From positions 1 through 27,029 of the forward strand of contig JAZONP010000223.1 in assembly GCA_045654565.1 (NCBI GenBank): a DNA stretch of 27,029 nucleotides. The letters are read 5' to 3'. This DNA is from UBA1189 sp045654565 (GTDB lineage Bacteria; Bacteroidota; Bacteroidia; Bacteroidales; Bacteroidaceae). The notes beneath the pieces are model-generated. The model made no database searches. It was not told where the DNA came from and saw only the letters and a program-made list of their open reading frames with translations. Position numbers and translations under genes: made by a program. This document shows positions 15,896 through 24,147 of this stretch, piece after piece (positions within the stretch are counted from its first letter, which is position 1; the number at the start of each line of letters is the position of its first letter).

Positions 15896-17743
15896 TTAGA
15901 AGTGCGACAAATCAATCAAGCCGAAATTAGGGTCACGTTCGGGTTGCCATGAGCGCACTTTGATGATAGGTTTTCTCGGGTCATTGAGGTCTACCATAAG
16001 GAACAGATAGCCAGTGTCACCATAGTTTGTTGAGTAATAATCTTGCTTGATTTGTATGCCATATACTTCACCACCTACTCCAGCTTTTACTATGTCGTTA
16101 TTAGCAAAACGAATATTTATATACTCATTGCTCGCAAAGCATCGCTCCAAATTGCGCAAATACTGTTCTTTCCCTTGACGAGTATACTGAACATACTTAT
16201 TGTTCAAATACTCTCCTCCTACCTCGCCATAAGCTGATGTCTGTCGTGTTACCACCTTACCTGTGATAATCACAGCATTGTCATCAAAGATATTACGAAT
16301 GTAGTCAAGACGTTTTAGGGCATATGCAGTCTTGTAGTTCTCCAAGAACTCTGCCAATATTTTGCGGGCATATTCACTCCACATTGCATGTTGTAGGATG
16401 TCTGTCGTGGATTTTTCGTCAAGTGCAAAAGCTAAGCAGTCAATCTTTCCCTCCGCATTAAATGTAAAGGTAACGTCCTCAATAAACTTACGTCCATTGT
16501 TGCGGAACGAGAATGACATCGGCACACTACGACATGTAACCTCACTCTCACCCTTTGTATAAAATGAATAGGTAGGTTCGCCCACGATGCGTGCATGACC
16601 ATAGCTTATCAGTCGGCGATACATGTCCTTACCGTCCTCTGTGAAGCACTCCTCAGCCGTGACATAGCTGCCACTTTTGATGGCAGCAATTACCTTTTCA
16701 ATGCCTCTGCGATAAGGAACAACTTCATCATCTGATAATAAAGTTATGGCTTGCTTGCCATATTCTTGCTGTTCTGCAACTAATACCTCATTAGTAGTAG
16801 TTTTCGAATTCAAAGAGATGTCGAGATTGCTAGGAGTAATAGTATTCTTTCTTCTATTTCTATCCTCTTCTACCATTACGTAAGCATTTCTAAACACACA
16901 ACCTTTCATCACATTCACCACGGTGTTTATCTCCTTATCAATGTGCGTCTCACCGCTATACTCATACTCGCATTTTATCTTCATGTTCTCTGTAGTCATG
17001 CCTGGACGCAGTTCAATGAATCCACGACCATCCTTTGCACCATACAAACTACTCCAATCCATGCCGTCGAAGTAAGTATAGTCCATCGAGGTTACGGGCT
17101 GCTCTTTATAAAGTAGGCAGATTTCAACCACCCCATCTCGTTCGCTTACCTTGTATGCTTCCACATCATCTAACACCTCATCTATCTGCTCTGGAATCCA
17201 ATGAGTAAGCACATGCCCATTAGCATCTATCACAGCATTAGCGCTAGGTATACTCTGTAGCAAACAATAAGCCCAATAATAGTAACGTAATGCATCGTCC
17301 ACTTTTCCTTTATCCACGGCACTCGCTGCGCTAGCCACCATATCAAGTACCTTCAAGCGGCGCGACTCGAATATCTTATCCACCTCCGTACGCTTCACAT
17401 AACGAAACACATGCGCATCGGGTTCATTCTCAATTACAATACGCTGCGTGTTTTGCAATGTGGCTTGTGAGTAGGTGTTGATAACCGAACGACATGCAGA
17501 GCGTGAGTCCAACCCATTTATATCGTTCATCTCCTCTTCTATGTTCTCAAATTGAGATTCCACGGATACCGAGATTTTAGATATTAAATCTTGCAATGCT
17601 GCATTGTCGGCTGCTTTCAATGATTCTCCCCATCCTTCGCCACATAGATATTCCTCGCTATCCTTGATGGCTTCCACGCTCTGAGCACACACTATGCCAT
17701 TCAAAGCAAACAAGCAAAGAAGAACACATTTAATTCTTTTCAT
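15896..17743 (-). CDS. Large LPP20-like exported protein with NTF2-like C-terminus
   Basis: 615 residues from the ATG at 17743 (MKRIKCVLLCLFALNGIVCA, a signal peptide cleaved before QSVEA); the frame is open further upstream to 17776 and an adjacent ATG lies at 17746. The N-terminal domain has the LPP20 pattern: 'EEYLCGEGWGESLKAADNAALQDLISKI' in pieces at 30-57, a glycine turn followed by helices rich in Ala. A middle beta-rich part follows. The last ~160 residues ('EFLENYKTAYALKRLDYIRNIF', 'YLFLMVDLNDPRKPIIKVRSWQPE') look like an NTF2-like alpha+beta domain. The Cys at 19 does not sit in a proper lipobox, so it is probably soluble or periplasmic rather than a lipoprotein. No function is known. 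It lies between the small LPP20-like gene and the transglutaminase-like gene. Confidence 0.72.
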   Translation of the reverse strand: MKRIKCVLLCLFALNGIVCAQSVEAIKDSEEYLCGEGWGESLKAADNAALQDLISKISVSVESQFENIEEEMNDINGLDSRSACRSVINTYSQATLQNTQRIVIENEPDAHVFRYVKRTEVDKIFESRRLKVLDMVASAASAVDKGKVDDALRYYYWAYCLLQSIPSANAVIDANGHVLTHWIPEQIDEVLDDVEAYKVSERDGVVEICLLYKEQPVTSMDYTYFDGMDWSSLYGAKDGRGFIELRPGMTTENMKIKCEYEYSGETHIDKEINTVVNVMKGCVFRNAYVMVEEDRNRRKNTITPSNLDISLNSKTTTNEVLVAEQQEYGKQAITLLSDDEVVPYRRGIEKVIAAIKSGSYVTAEECFTEDGKDMYRRLISYGHARIVGEPTYSFYTKGESEVTCRSVPMSFSFRNNGRKFIEDVTFTFNAEGKIDCLAFALDEKSTTDILQHAMWSEYARKILAEFLENYKTAYALKRLDYIRNIFDDNAVIITGKVVTRQTSAYGEVGGEYLNNKYVQYTRQGKEQYLRNLERCFASNEYINIRFANNDIVKAGVGGEVYGIQIKQDYYSTNYGDTGYLFLMVDLNDPRKPIIKVRSWQPERDPNFGLIDLSHF

Positions 17744-17790
17744 CATTCCATTAATTTGTTCTACACAAATCATCATTACAAAAAATCCAA

Positions 17791-17830
17791 GTCAGGAATT
17801 ACATTTGTTTTCACTCCTATAATTCCTGAC
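17791..17830 (-). terminator. Inverted repeat between the two LPP20-like genes
   Basis: GTCAGGAATT (17791-17800) and AATTCCTGAC (17821-17830) are perfectly complementary with a 20-base loop. On the minus strand the second arm is followed by TTGGATTTTTTG, so it may terminate or attenuate transcription after the small LPP20-like gene. The region also carries spaced TCCT units (17815, 17824, 17831, 17839; spacing 9, 7 and 8). Confidence 0.5.
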
Positions 17831-17848
17831 TCCTAAACTCCTATTAAT

Positions 17849-18505
17849 TTACTGTTCTACTTCGAACCCCTCCTGGATAAATTTCGATACCATTTCAGCA
17901 TGCTTTTGCGCTGCAGCAGACTCACGCATAGCATTCTCAAAGGCACGGATACGAGCAGCAGAAGCAGCTTCTTCATCGATTAAGAAGAAGGTTTGCATTT
18001 CAAATACAGGCTTGCCAGTTTTTTTGTCTACACCTATCTGACGGATGACAGAGAAGCTCTCAAACATCTCGCCTTTTATTTCCTTTTCCACCAGAGATTC
18101 GTAGGCAGCATAGAAATGGTCAAACTCTGCCGATATATCCTCAGCATTATTGGCCATGTCACTCACAATGCGTCCCTTTACATGGCTACCAGCCTGGCGA
18201 GCATACGTGTTACAAGCATTGTTTATAGCCACCTGCTTACCAATATTCTTCGAGTTGAATGCTGTTGCCACACCCACCACTTCTCGAATGTTTTCATTCT
18301 CGTTCATTTTCTCGTAATGTTTTAATAGAGCTACATCAAGGCTACGCGATGTACCAAAGATAGCCCATCCACCTTTGCTTAGTTCTTTTTTCTTCAACTT
18401 ATACTCCTTTGCTAAAGCCTTCTCTAAAGCCCTATTTTGAGCATTTACTACTGGGCATGCAAACAACATGCCGATTACCAACAAAAATTGAATTGTCTTT
18501 TTCAT
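17849..18505 (-). CDS. Small LPP20-like exported protein
   Basis: 218 residues: signal peptide (about 1-22, cleavage near VNA-QN), a basic helical stretch (24-45), then 'GGWAIFGTSRSLDVALLKHYE' (45-65), and an LPP20-type block at 75-112 ('REVVGVATAFNSKNIGKQVA', 'INNACNTYARQAGSHVKGRI'). The rest is helical and charged, with 'VFEMQTFFLIDEE' as a beta strand. LPP20-family proteins are surface or periplasmic, and in other bacteria they include flagellar or adhesion accessory proteins; no motility genes are present here. I do not know the function. It lies 68 bp after the PEGA gene and is followed by a possible terminator and the large LPP20-like gene, so it may be expressed at a different level from the last two genes. 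Confidence 0.7.
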   Translation of the reverse strand: MKKTIQFLLVIGMLFACPVVNAQNRALEKALAKEYKLKKKELSKGGWAIFGTSRSLDVALLKHYEKMNENENIREVVGVATAFNSKNIGKQVAINNACNTYARQAGSHVKGRIVSDMANNAEDISAEFDHFYAAYESLVEKEIKGEMFESFSVIRQIGVDKKTGKPVFEMQTFFLIDEEAASAARIRAFENAMRESAAAQKHAEMVSKFIQEGFEVEQ

Positions 18506-18573
18506 AATGTTTGGTTTTTAAGTGTTTATAAAAATCTATTTATTCTTTTCTTTTACTGATTACAATATCACAA

Positions 18574-20802
18574 TCATAGTCCTAGATTTATTACAAGACC
18601 AGCCTTTACATTTATTGCGTTTTCAATCCAATTGTACTTAGGAGTAACACACAACGCAAAGAACCTATTGAAACAGAACTGGAAACGACAGGATGCCGTT
18701 GTGAAATAATCGAAAGACCGAAAATCAATGTTGCTCATAACAGCATCGTAATACTCAACATTCCAATCTCCCCAGTCCTTAACAAATCTAACATTTTTTA
18801 TATCGAAGCCTATTTGAGGAGTCATTAGAAATCTTTTTCCGATTCTAAAACCATAGCCTACTTTCAATGCCAAGGCATCAGTGTACTCATTTGCCAGATA
18901 ACCCACTTCGGCATTCAAGCCCAAAAGGTATAAACCTGTGGTAAGACCGCCACTCCAATCCCCAAGATAAGAGTTTTGGACAGCATAGTTTGCATTACCC
19001 TCAATATACCAAGCCAAATTCTTAAAGTGTTTGCTATATGCAATTTTCTCCTTTTCTGTCTTTGGTTCCTTTGGGGCTTTTGGTGCTTTGGGAGCTTTGA
19101 CCTTGGGGGCTTTATCTAGTTTGAAGTAGATTTCACCTTCGGTGGTAGTAGGAATCGACTTGTATGTAGACACGCTATTATACCCCTCCTTCTGCACTAC
19201 CAACAGGTGATTTCCACGCGCCAAGGTGGTTGTCAACGGAGAGTATCCCTTGAAACTACCATCAATGGAAATTTTTGCCTCAGATGGCTTTGTGGTAATT
19301 CTTACTTCTTCGCTCGAACTTCTCAGTTTCTGATTCAACGAATTGGTATGACCATCTACAATGACATTTATATTTTCTTCGAAGTAGCCACTCTTAGAAA
19401 ACACAATACGATGTTCGCCCAACGAGAATGTTTCAGTTAGGGGAGTGTTACCTTTATACACTCCATCAATCATGACACTTGCTCCAGATGGTTCACTTGT
19501 GACAGTCACGACCTCTACCTTAGGTAATTCGGCCGAGAGTATCACATCAATACCTTCATCTACAAGTTCAATCCTTTTTTCCACCGACGCATATCCTTCC
19601 TTTTCAAATACGACTTTATGCATCCCTAATAAAATATCATCCTTTATAAGTGGAGCCTCACCTACCTTTATACCATCAATATATATAGTAGCATGCGAAG
19701 GTACAGAAGTGACATCCAGTACACCATATACGGGCATAGGTGATGGAAGTTGAATAGTCCTCTCCCCTATATTAGTAACATTCACCACCTCAGATGCCGT
19801 ACGATGTGATGGTTTCTTTACCTCTACAGTATATTTACCTAATTCTAAATTAATGGTACACTGCCCCTTGCCTTTTAATTTTTCATCAACCCAAATTTCA
19901 CTTTCAGCATCTGCAATAAATGTAACAGAAGCAAAATTTGGAGTCATCGTTACGGTCAATGATGTTGTTTTACTATCTTCTACAAGGATCTGTCGTTCAT
20001 AAGGTTCGTATAGGCTCTTTTGAACTTTTATCCGATGTACACCACTCTTTATGCCATCTGTCTTCAACGGCAATTGACCTATGCGCTCATTATCTACATA
20101 AACATGTGCACCATGATATTCATCACTTCCGTTGATATCAATCCAACCAAAATTGGGACGTAATGTAATCTCCTTTCTCACCTTTCCTTCGGCTGACAAC
20201 ACAATTTTCCCAGCCTCGGTATGATAATTGGCACACGATACTCGATAATTATATGTACCATAAAGCATCGATTGTTCTGCATATCCCATATTGTCAACCT
20301 CAAGTGGGACATCATCAATCTCTACCATAGCATTGATAGGAATTACATTAAACTCCACATATTGCTTCCCTGCCGATCGTTTCACAATAGTTTCCACCTT
20401 GCCCGTGGTCAGTTTCATTTCATAGGTTCTAGCCTTTTCGATTGATACATCGAAATAATAATACTCTTTTAGAGAACCCAACTGCTGATGGCGTATCATG
20501 ATTTTCTTGGTTCCTTGAGGTACGTATACCCACACCTCCCCAACACGTTGTTGGGTCTTCACAATGCCTACCATACCATTATCAAAAACAAAACCTTGCT
20601 CAGTGGTAATGACCTTTATCAAAGCGGCGATATCTCCATTTTGGTCATATTCCTTAGTGCCTTCCAAGTTGGCTGTCAGATCATTCTCAAGTAATTTAAA
20701 TGATTCTATACTAATATTTTGTGCCGCAACGAACTGACCCCCTAATATAAAAAGAAATACTATAACCTTACGTAATACTTTTACCATTTCTCCATGTATC
20801 AT
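18574..20802 (-). CDS. PEGA-repeat protein with C-terminal beta-barrel-like domain
   Basis: 742 residues from the ATG at 20802 (MIHGEM); the ATG at 20787 (MVKVLRK) is an equally good start and both give a signal peptide ending near VAA-QN. After an N-terminal domain (30-147) come about six PEGA-type repeats (roughly 148-215, 219-286, 290-353, 359-425, 430-495, 498-562) with strands such as 'VPSHATIYIDGIKVGEAPL' and 'EPSGASVMIDGVYKGNTPL'. A Lys/Pro/Ala linker (563-586, 'PKVKAPKAPKAPKEPKTEKE') leads to a C-terminal region of about 150 residues that looks like an outer-membrane beta-barrel, ending in 'AGLVINLGL' with a final hydrophobic residue. PEGA repeats are stacked beta domains found on bacterial surfaces, often binding glycan or protein. 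This is the first gene of the four-gene envelope locus. Confidence 0.78.
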   Translation of the reverse strand: MIHGEMVKVLRKVIVFLFILGGQFVAAQNISIESFKLLENDLTANLEGTKEYDQNGDIAALIKVITTEQGFVFDNGMVGIVKTQQRVGEVWVYVPQGTKKIMIRHQQLGSLKEYYYFDVSIEKARTYEMKLTTGKVETIVKRSAGKQYVEFNVIPINAMVEIDDVPLEVDNMGYAEQSMLYGTYNYRVSCANYHTEAGKIVLSAEGKVRKEITLRPNFGWIDINGSDEYHGAHVYVDNERIGQLPLKTDGIKSGVHRIKVQKSLYEPYERQILVEDSKTTSLTVTMTPNFASVTFIADAESEIWVDEKLKGKGQCTINLELGKYTVEVKKPSHRTASEVVNVTNIGERTIQLPSPMPVYGVLDVTSVPSHATIYIDGIKVGEAPLIKDDILLGMHKVVFEKEGYASVEKRIELVDEGIDVILSAELPKVEVVTVTSEPSGASVMIDGVYKGNTPLTETFSLGEHRIVFSKSGYFEENINVIVDGHTNSLNQKLRSSSEEVRITTKPSEAKISIDGSFKGYSPLTTTLARGNHLLVVQKEGYNSVSTYKSIPTTTEGEIYFKLDKAPKVKAPKAPKAPKEPKTEKEKIAYSKHFKNLAWYIEGNANYAVQNSYLGDWSGGLTTGLYLLGLNAEVGYLANEYTDALALKVGYGFRIGKRFLMTPQIGFDIKNVRFVKDWGDWNVEYYDAVMSNIDFRSFDYFTTASCRFQFCFNRFFALCVTPKYNWIENAINVKAGLVINLGL

Positions 20803-20915
20803 CTATAACCTATAAAGAATCCCCTGATTAGGCTATATCCATTGTAAATTAAAGACGTAGAATTCTGTACTAAGCCACTCTCTTAACAAAATCCTATCTA
20901 GTAGAGAAGAGAATG

Positions 20916-20978
20916 TTCGCAAACGTCTTTTCATAGTCTTTCATTAGTTAAAAAGTTGACTAATGATTCGGTTGCGAA
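20916..20978. repeat. Nested inverted repeats upstream of the PEGA gene
   Basis: Inner arms TCATTAGT (20941-20948) and ACTAATGA (20959-20966) pair perfectly around a 10-base loop, and outer arms TTCGCAA (20916-20922) and TTGCGAA (20972-20978) flank them symmetrically. It lies 114-176 bp upstream of the PEGA start at 20802, in the 271-bp gap 20803-21073, where a regulator could bind. I see no confident promoter in this gap. Confidence 0.5.
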
Positions 20979-21052
20979 TTTACAACATTATTTTAATAAG
21001 ACATAATTAAGTACATAAAAACTGCTCTAAATCTTCTTTTTTGATATAGAGA

Positions 21053-21073
21053 AAAGTGCTTCCTGGACACTTT
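21053..21073 (-). terminator. Hairpin just after ligA
   Basis: AAAGTG (21053-21058) and CACTTT (21068-21073) pair with a 9-base loop directly at the ligA stop codon (21074). On the minus strand the stem is followed by TTCTCTATATC and then an A-rich stretch, so the T tract is short; the call is tentative. Confidence 0.4.
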
Positions 21074-23077
21074 CTAGCCCAACATCTCCAGGAACTCCTC
21101 TTCGCTCACGATGGGTACGCCGAGTTTTTGGGCTTTTTCGAGTTTGGCGGGGCCCATGTCGCGACCTGCGAGGATGAAGCTTGTCTTGCTGGATATAGAC
21201 GACACGTTGGTGCCTCCGTGCTGCTCAATCATTGCCTTATATTCGTTACGGGAATGTTGAACAAAGACACCGCTGATGACGATGCTCTTTCCTGCAAGGC
21301 GGTCGGTGCGCTCAATGGTTTCGTCCACGACGATTTCCATCTGAAGTCCCGCCTCTTTAAGGCGTGTCACGAGGGTGCGGCATTGATCGTTGGCGAAGAA
21401 GCGGAGGATGCTCTGTGCTATCTTCTCACCGATCTCGTCTACGGCAATAAGCTCTTCGAAGGTAGCGTTCTCGAGCCGCTCCATAGAGCCGAAGGCACGT
21501 GCAAGTTTCTTGGCTACGGTCTCGCCCACGAAGCGTATGCCAATGGCAAAGAGTACGCGTTCGAAGGGGACCTCGCGCGAGCGTTCTATGCTGCGGATGA
21601 TATTCTCGGCCGACTTGTAGCCCATGCGCTCGAGTCGACTGATGTGAGGAATACGCAACTGGTAGAGGTCGGCTGCATCGTGTATCAGCCCTACGGAATA
21701 GAGGAGGTCAACGGTCTCGGCTCCCAAGCCGTCGATGTTCATGGCCTTGCGTGAGATGAAGTGCTCTATACGTCCCTTAATCTGTGGTGGACAAGTGAGG
21801 TCGTTAGGACAGAAGATGGCAGCTTCGCCCTCTACGCGCATGAGTGGTGTGCCGCACTCGGGGCAACGGGTGATAAACCTCACCTTCTCTCCCATCATGA
21901 AGGAGCGTGTATCGAGGTCAACGGCAGTAATCTTGGGAATGATCTCACCCCCCTTTTCCACGAATACCATATCGCCGATGTGGAGGTCGAGATTGTCCAT
22001 GAAATCGGCATTATGGAGGGTAGCTCGCTTGACCATAGTACCCGAGAGCTGTACGGGCTCAAAGTTAGCAACGGGAGTCACTGTGCCGGTGCGTCCCACT
22101 TGATAGGTGACCTCACAGAGGCGTGTGAGTGCCTTCTCGGCCTGGAACTTATATGCAATAGCCCATCGGGGCACCTTGGCGGTGTAGCCCAATGAGTTTT
22201 GTTGTGCAAGAGAGTTGACCTTGATAACAATGCCGTCGGTGGCCACGGGAAGGTTTTTACGTTCGGTATCCCAATAGTTGATATACTCGAAGACCTCGTC
22301 CAAGGTACTGCATTTGCGCATGACAGGCGACACCTTGAATCCCCATCGAGCAGCATGCTGTAGGCATTCATAGTGTCCCTCCTCGGGCAGTTCATCACCC
22401 AACATATAGTATAGGTAGGCATCCAACTTACGCGAAGCCACGATCGAAGAGTTCTGCAACTTCAGTGTTCCCGATGCGGCATTGCGCGGATTGGCAAAGA
22501 GTGACTCCTCCTGTGCTTCGCGCTCACGGTTCAGACGGTCAAACTGTTCCCAGGGCATCAGTATCTCGCCACGAATCTCAAAGTCGGCAGGATAGTCATC
22601 ACCCTGTAACACGAGAGGAATGCTCTGTATGGTTTTCACATTAGTGGTCACGTCATCGCCTTGCACACCATCACCGCGTGTCACGGCACGCACTAACCTA
22701 CCCTCCTCGTAGGTCAAGGATATGGACACGCCGTCGTACTTGATTTCGCAACAGAGTTCGAAAGGCTCACTACCCAATGCCTTCTTCACACGATTATAGA
22801 AGTCTGTCACCTCTTCGAACGAATAGGTGTTGCCAAGCGAGAGCATGGGATAGCGGTGTGCCACCTGGGTGAACTCATTAGTGAGGTCGCTACCCACACG
22901 CATCGTAGGCGATGTGGGGTCATACATCTCGGGATGTTGTGCCTCGAGGTCCTGTAGCTCGCGCATCAATTGGTCAAACTCAAAGTCCGATATCTCGGGA
23001 GCATTGAGCACGTAGTAACTATGGTTGTGGCGGTGCAATTCGTTGCGTAGATAGACGATTCGTTCTTGAGATGTCAT
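21074..23077 (-). CDS. ligA: NAD-dependent DNA ligase LigA
   Basis: 667 residues, the normal length. The enzyme seals nicks in DNA replication and repair using NAD+. Adenylation motif KYDG has Lys113 in 'CEIKYDGVSIS' (the family usually has KxDG). Further motifs are 'LFANPRNAASGTLK' at 193-206, 'TDGIVIKVN' at 280-288, and 'VPRWAIAYKF' at 302-311. The four-Cys zinc finger is at Cys405, Cys408, Cys423 and Cys429, followed by helix-hairpin-helix repeats (about 440-580) and a C-terminal BRCT domain (about 590-667, 'LAGKSIVISGVF'). All are intact, so this is an active essential gene. It has its own promoter at 23099-23130 with perfect Bacteroidetes spacing, even though a secreted nuclease-fold gene is 74 bp upstream. 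Confidence 0.98.
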   Translation of the reverse strand: MTSQERIVYLRNELHRHNHSYYVLNAPEISDFEFDQLMRELQDLEAQHPEMYDPTSPTMRVGSDLTNEFTQVAHRYPMLSLGNTYSFEEVTDFYNRVKKALGSEPFELCCEIKYDGVSISLTYEEGRLVRAVTRGDGVQGDDVTTNVKTIQSIPLVLQGDDYPADFEIRGEILMPWEQFDRLNREREAQEESLFANPRNAASGTLKLQNSSIVASRKLDAYLYYMLGDELPEEGHYECLQHAARWGFKVSPVMRKCSTLDEVFEYINYWDTERKNLPVATDGIVIKVNSLAQQNSLGYTAKVPRWAIAYKFQAEKALTRLCEVTYQVGRTGTVTPVANFEPVQLSGTMVKRATLHNADFMDNLDLHIGDMVFVEKGGEIIPKITAVDLDTRSFMMGEKVRFITRCPECGTPLMRVEGEAAIFCPNDLTCPPQIKGRIEHFISRKAMNIDGLGAETVDLLYSVGLIHDAADLYQLRIPHISRLERMGYKSAENIIRSIERSREVPFERVLFAIGIRFVGETVAKKLARAFGSMERLENATFEELIAVDEIGEKIAQSILRFFANDQCRTLVTRLKEAGLQMEIVVDETIERTDRLAGKSIVISGVFVQHSRNEYKAMIEQHGGTNVSSISSKTSFILAGRDMGPAKLEKAQKLGVPIVSEEEFLEMLG

Positions 23078-23098
23078 AGTGCATTTCCTTTATCCATG

Positions 23099-23130
23099 CA
23101 AAGTTAGTGTAAGGTGAACGGAAATACAAA
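23099..23130 (-). promoter_or_regulatory. ligA promoter with Bacteroidetes -33 and -7 boxes
   Basis: On the minus strand TTTG (plus 23127-23130) is followed after exactly 20 bases by TAACTTTG (plus 23099-23106), matching the Bacteroidetes sigma-ABfr TTTG / TAnnTTTG arrangement. The -7 box ends 21 bases before the ligA ATG (23077). Confidence 0.75.
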
Positions 23131-23151
23131 TTTCGACGTACGAAAGTTCGC

Positions 23152-24147
23152 TCACCACGCAAACCCGAGATCGAAGCATACGGGCAGATGGTCGCTGGTA
23201 CCTCCCTCGTAGCGCATGCCATTGTATGTACGGCGTGGGCGATGTCCGCCATAGAGAGGTTCTGGCTCGATAAGGAAGTCGGCTTCACAGTTGTATGCTC
23301 CCTGTGGAGCGAGATGCAGTGCATGGGATTCCGCCTTCTGCCCTACAAGCGTTGGCGATAGGTAGATATGGTCAATCTGTTCCCACTCTCCTTTATAGCG
23401 ATAACTACCTTTGAGGTGTTCGGTGACACACACCAACCCTTGCCTCTCGATGAGAGGACGCAATGCGTTACTGCGTGGCGAGTCGTTGCAGTCGCCCATT
23501 ACTATGATGTGAGGTTTCCCTCGCTCATGACATACCGAGTCGATGACCGAACACAGATAGTTCACCATATCGTGACGTAATTGTTCCGATTGTTTGCCGT
23601 TGAGTCGGCTCGGAAGATGGCAGACAAAGAGGTCTATCGTGTCGCCCATGTGTAATTGTCCACTTACGAACAACACATCACGCACATGTCGTCCTTGAGG
23701 GATGTATTCCTTGGGCAAACGTATCGAGCGATACGTAAGGGGGCGAAATGTAGTTGGTTTATACATCAGCGCCACATCGATGCCACGCGGGTCCTTAGAT
23801 GAGGTCATCAAGTAATCATATCCTGCAGTACGTAAGGGTGAGCGTTGCGTGAGGTCATGCATCACACTATCATTCTCCACCTCACACAATGCTACAAAAT
23901 CGGGAGCACGGTCGCCACCGATAGATGCAATGGCTCGACTCACGGCATGCAGTTTGTTCCAGTAGCGATAAGGTGTCCAGTGGCGCGTTGCCTCGGGTAA
24001 GAAAGGGTTATCATTGGTCAGCGTGTCGTCGACACAATCGAAGAGGTTCTCCACATTGTAACTCACAAAACGTATGTGCTCTTGGGCGACAACCATCGTG
24101 GCCAGCCATAGCAAGAACAGCAACGTGTCACTTCTCCTCCTCCACAT
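23152..24147 (-). CDS. Exported endonuclease/exonuclease/phosphatase-family protein
   Basis: About 331 residues from the ATG at 24147 (MWRRRSDTLLFLLWLATMVVAQ), which gives a signal peptide cleaved before QEH. The frame is open upstream to 24213 but that would overlap the lipoprotein gene by 86 bases; with this start the overlap is 20 bases. Motifs of the EEP superfamily, numbered from this start, are Asn31 ('SYNVENLFD'), Glu89 ('CEVEND'), Asp219 and Asn221 ('MGDCNDSP'), 'EQIDHIYLSP' and Asp319-His320 ('TSDHLPVCFD'), so a metal-dependent phosphodiesterase or nuclease active site appears complete. The substrate is unknown; extracellular or periplasmic nuclease is a reasonable inference. It lies downstream of the beta-helix lipoprotein gene, with which it is probably translationally coupled. 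Confidence 0.85.
   Translation of the reverse strand: MWRRRSDTLLFLLWLATMVVAQEHIRFVSYNVENLFDCVDDTLTNDNPFLPEATRHWTPYRYWNKLHAVSRAIASIGGDRAPDFVALCEVENDSVMHDLTQRSPLRTAGYDYLMTSSKDPRGIDVALMYKPTTFRPLTYRSIRLPKEYIPQGRHVRDVLFVSGQLHMGDTIDLFVCHLPSRLNGKQSEQLRHDMVNYLCSVIDSVCHERGKPHIIVMGDCNDSPRSNALRPLIERQGLVCVTEHLKGSYRYKGEWEQIDHIYLSPTLVGQKAESHALHLAPQGAYNCEADFLIEPEPLYGGHRPRRTYNGMRYEGGTSDHLPVCFDLGFAW

Noticed and set aside
15896..18505. Flagellar accessory (FlgP-like) genes
   Set aside because: LPP20-type domains occur in flagellar proteins elsewhere, but no flagellar gene is present here and the match is only at the level of a general pattern.
20803..21073. Possible tRNA or small RNA gene in the gap before the PEGA gene
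   Set aside because: No cloverleaf or T-loop consensus (GTTCRANTC) is visible; only inverted repeats.
21056..21754. 232-codon plus-strand frame inside ligA
   Set aside because: Antisense to the BRCT and HhH region of a complete ligA.
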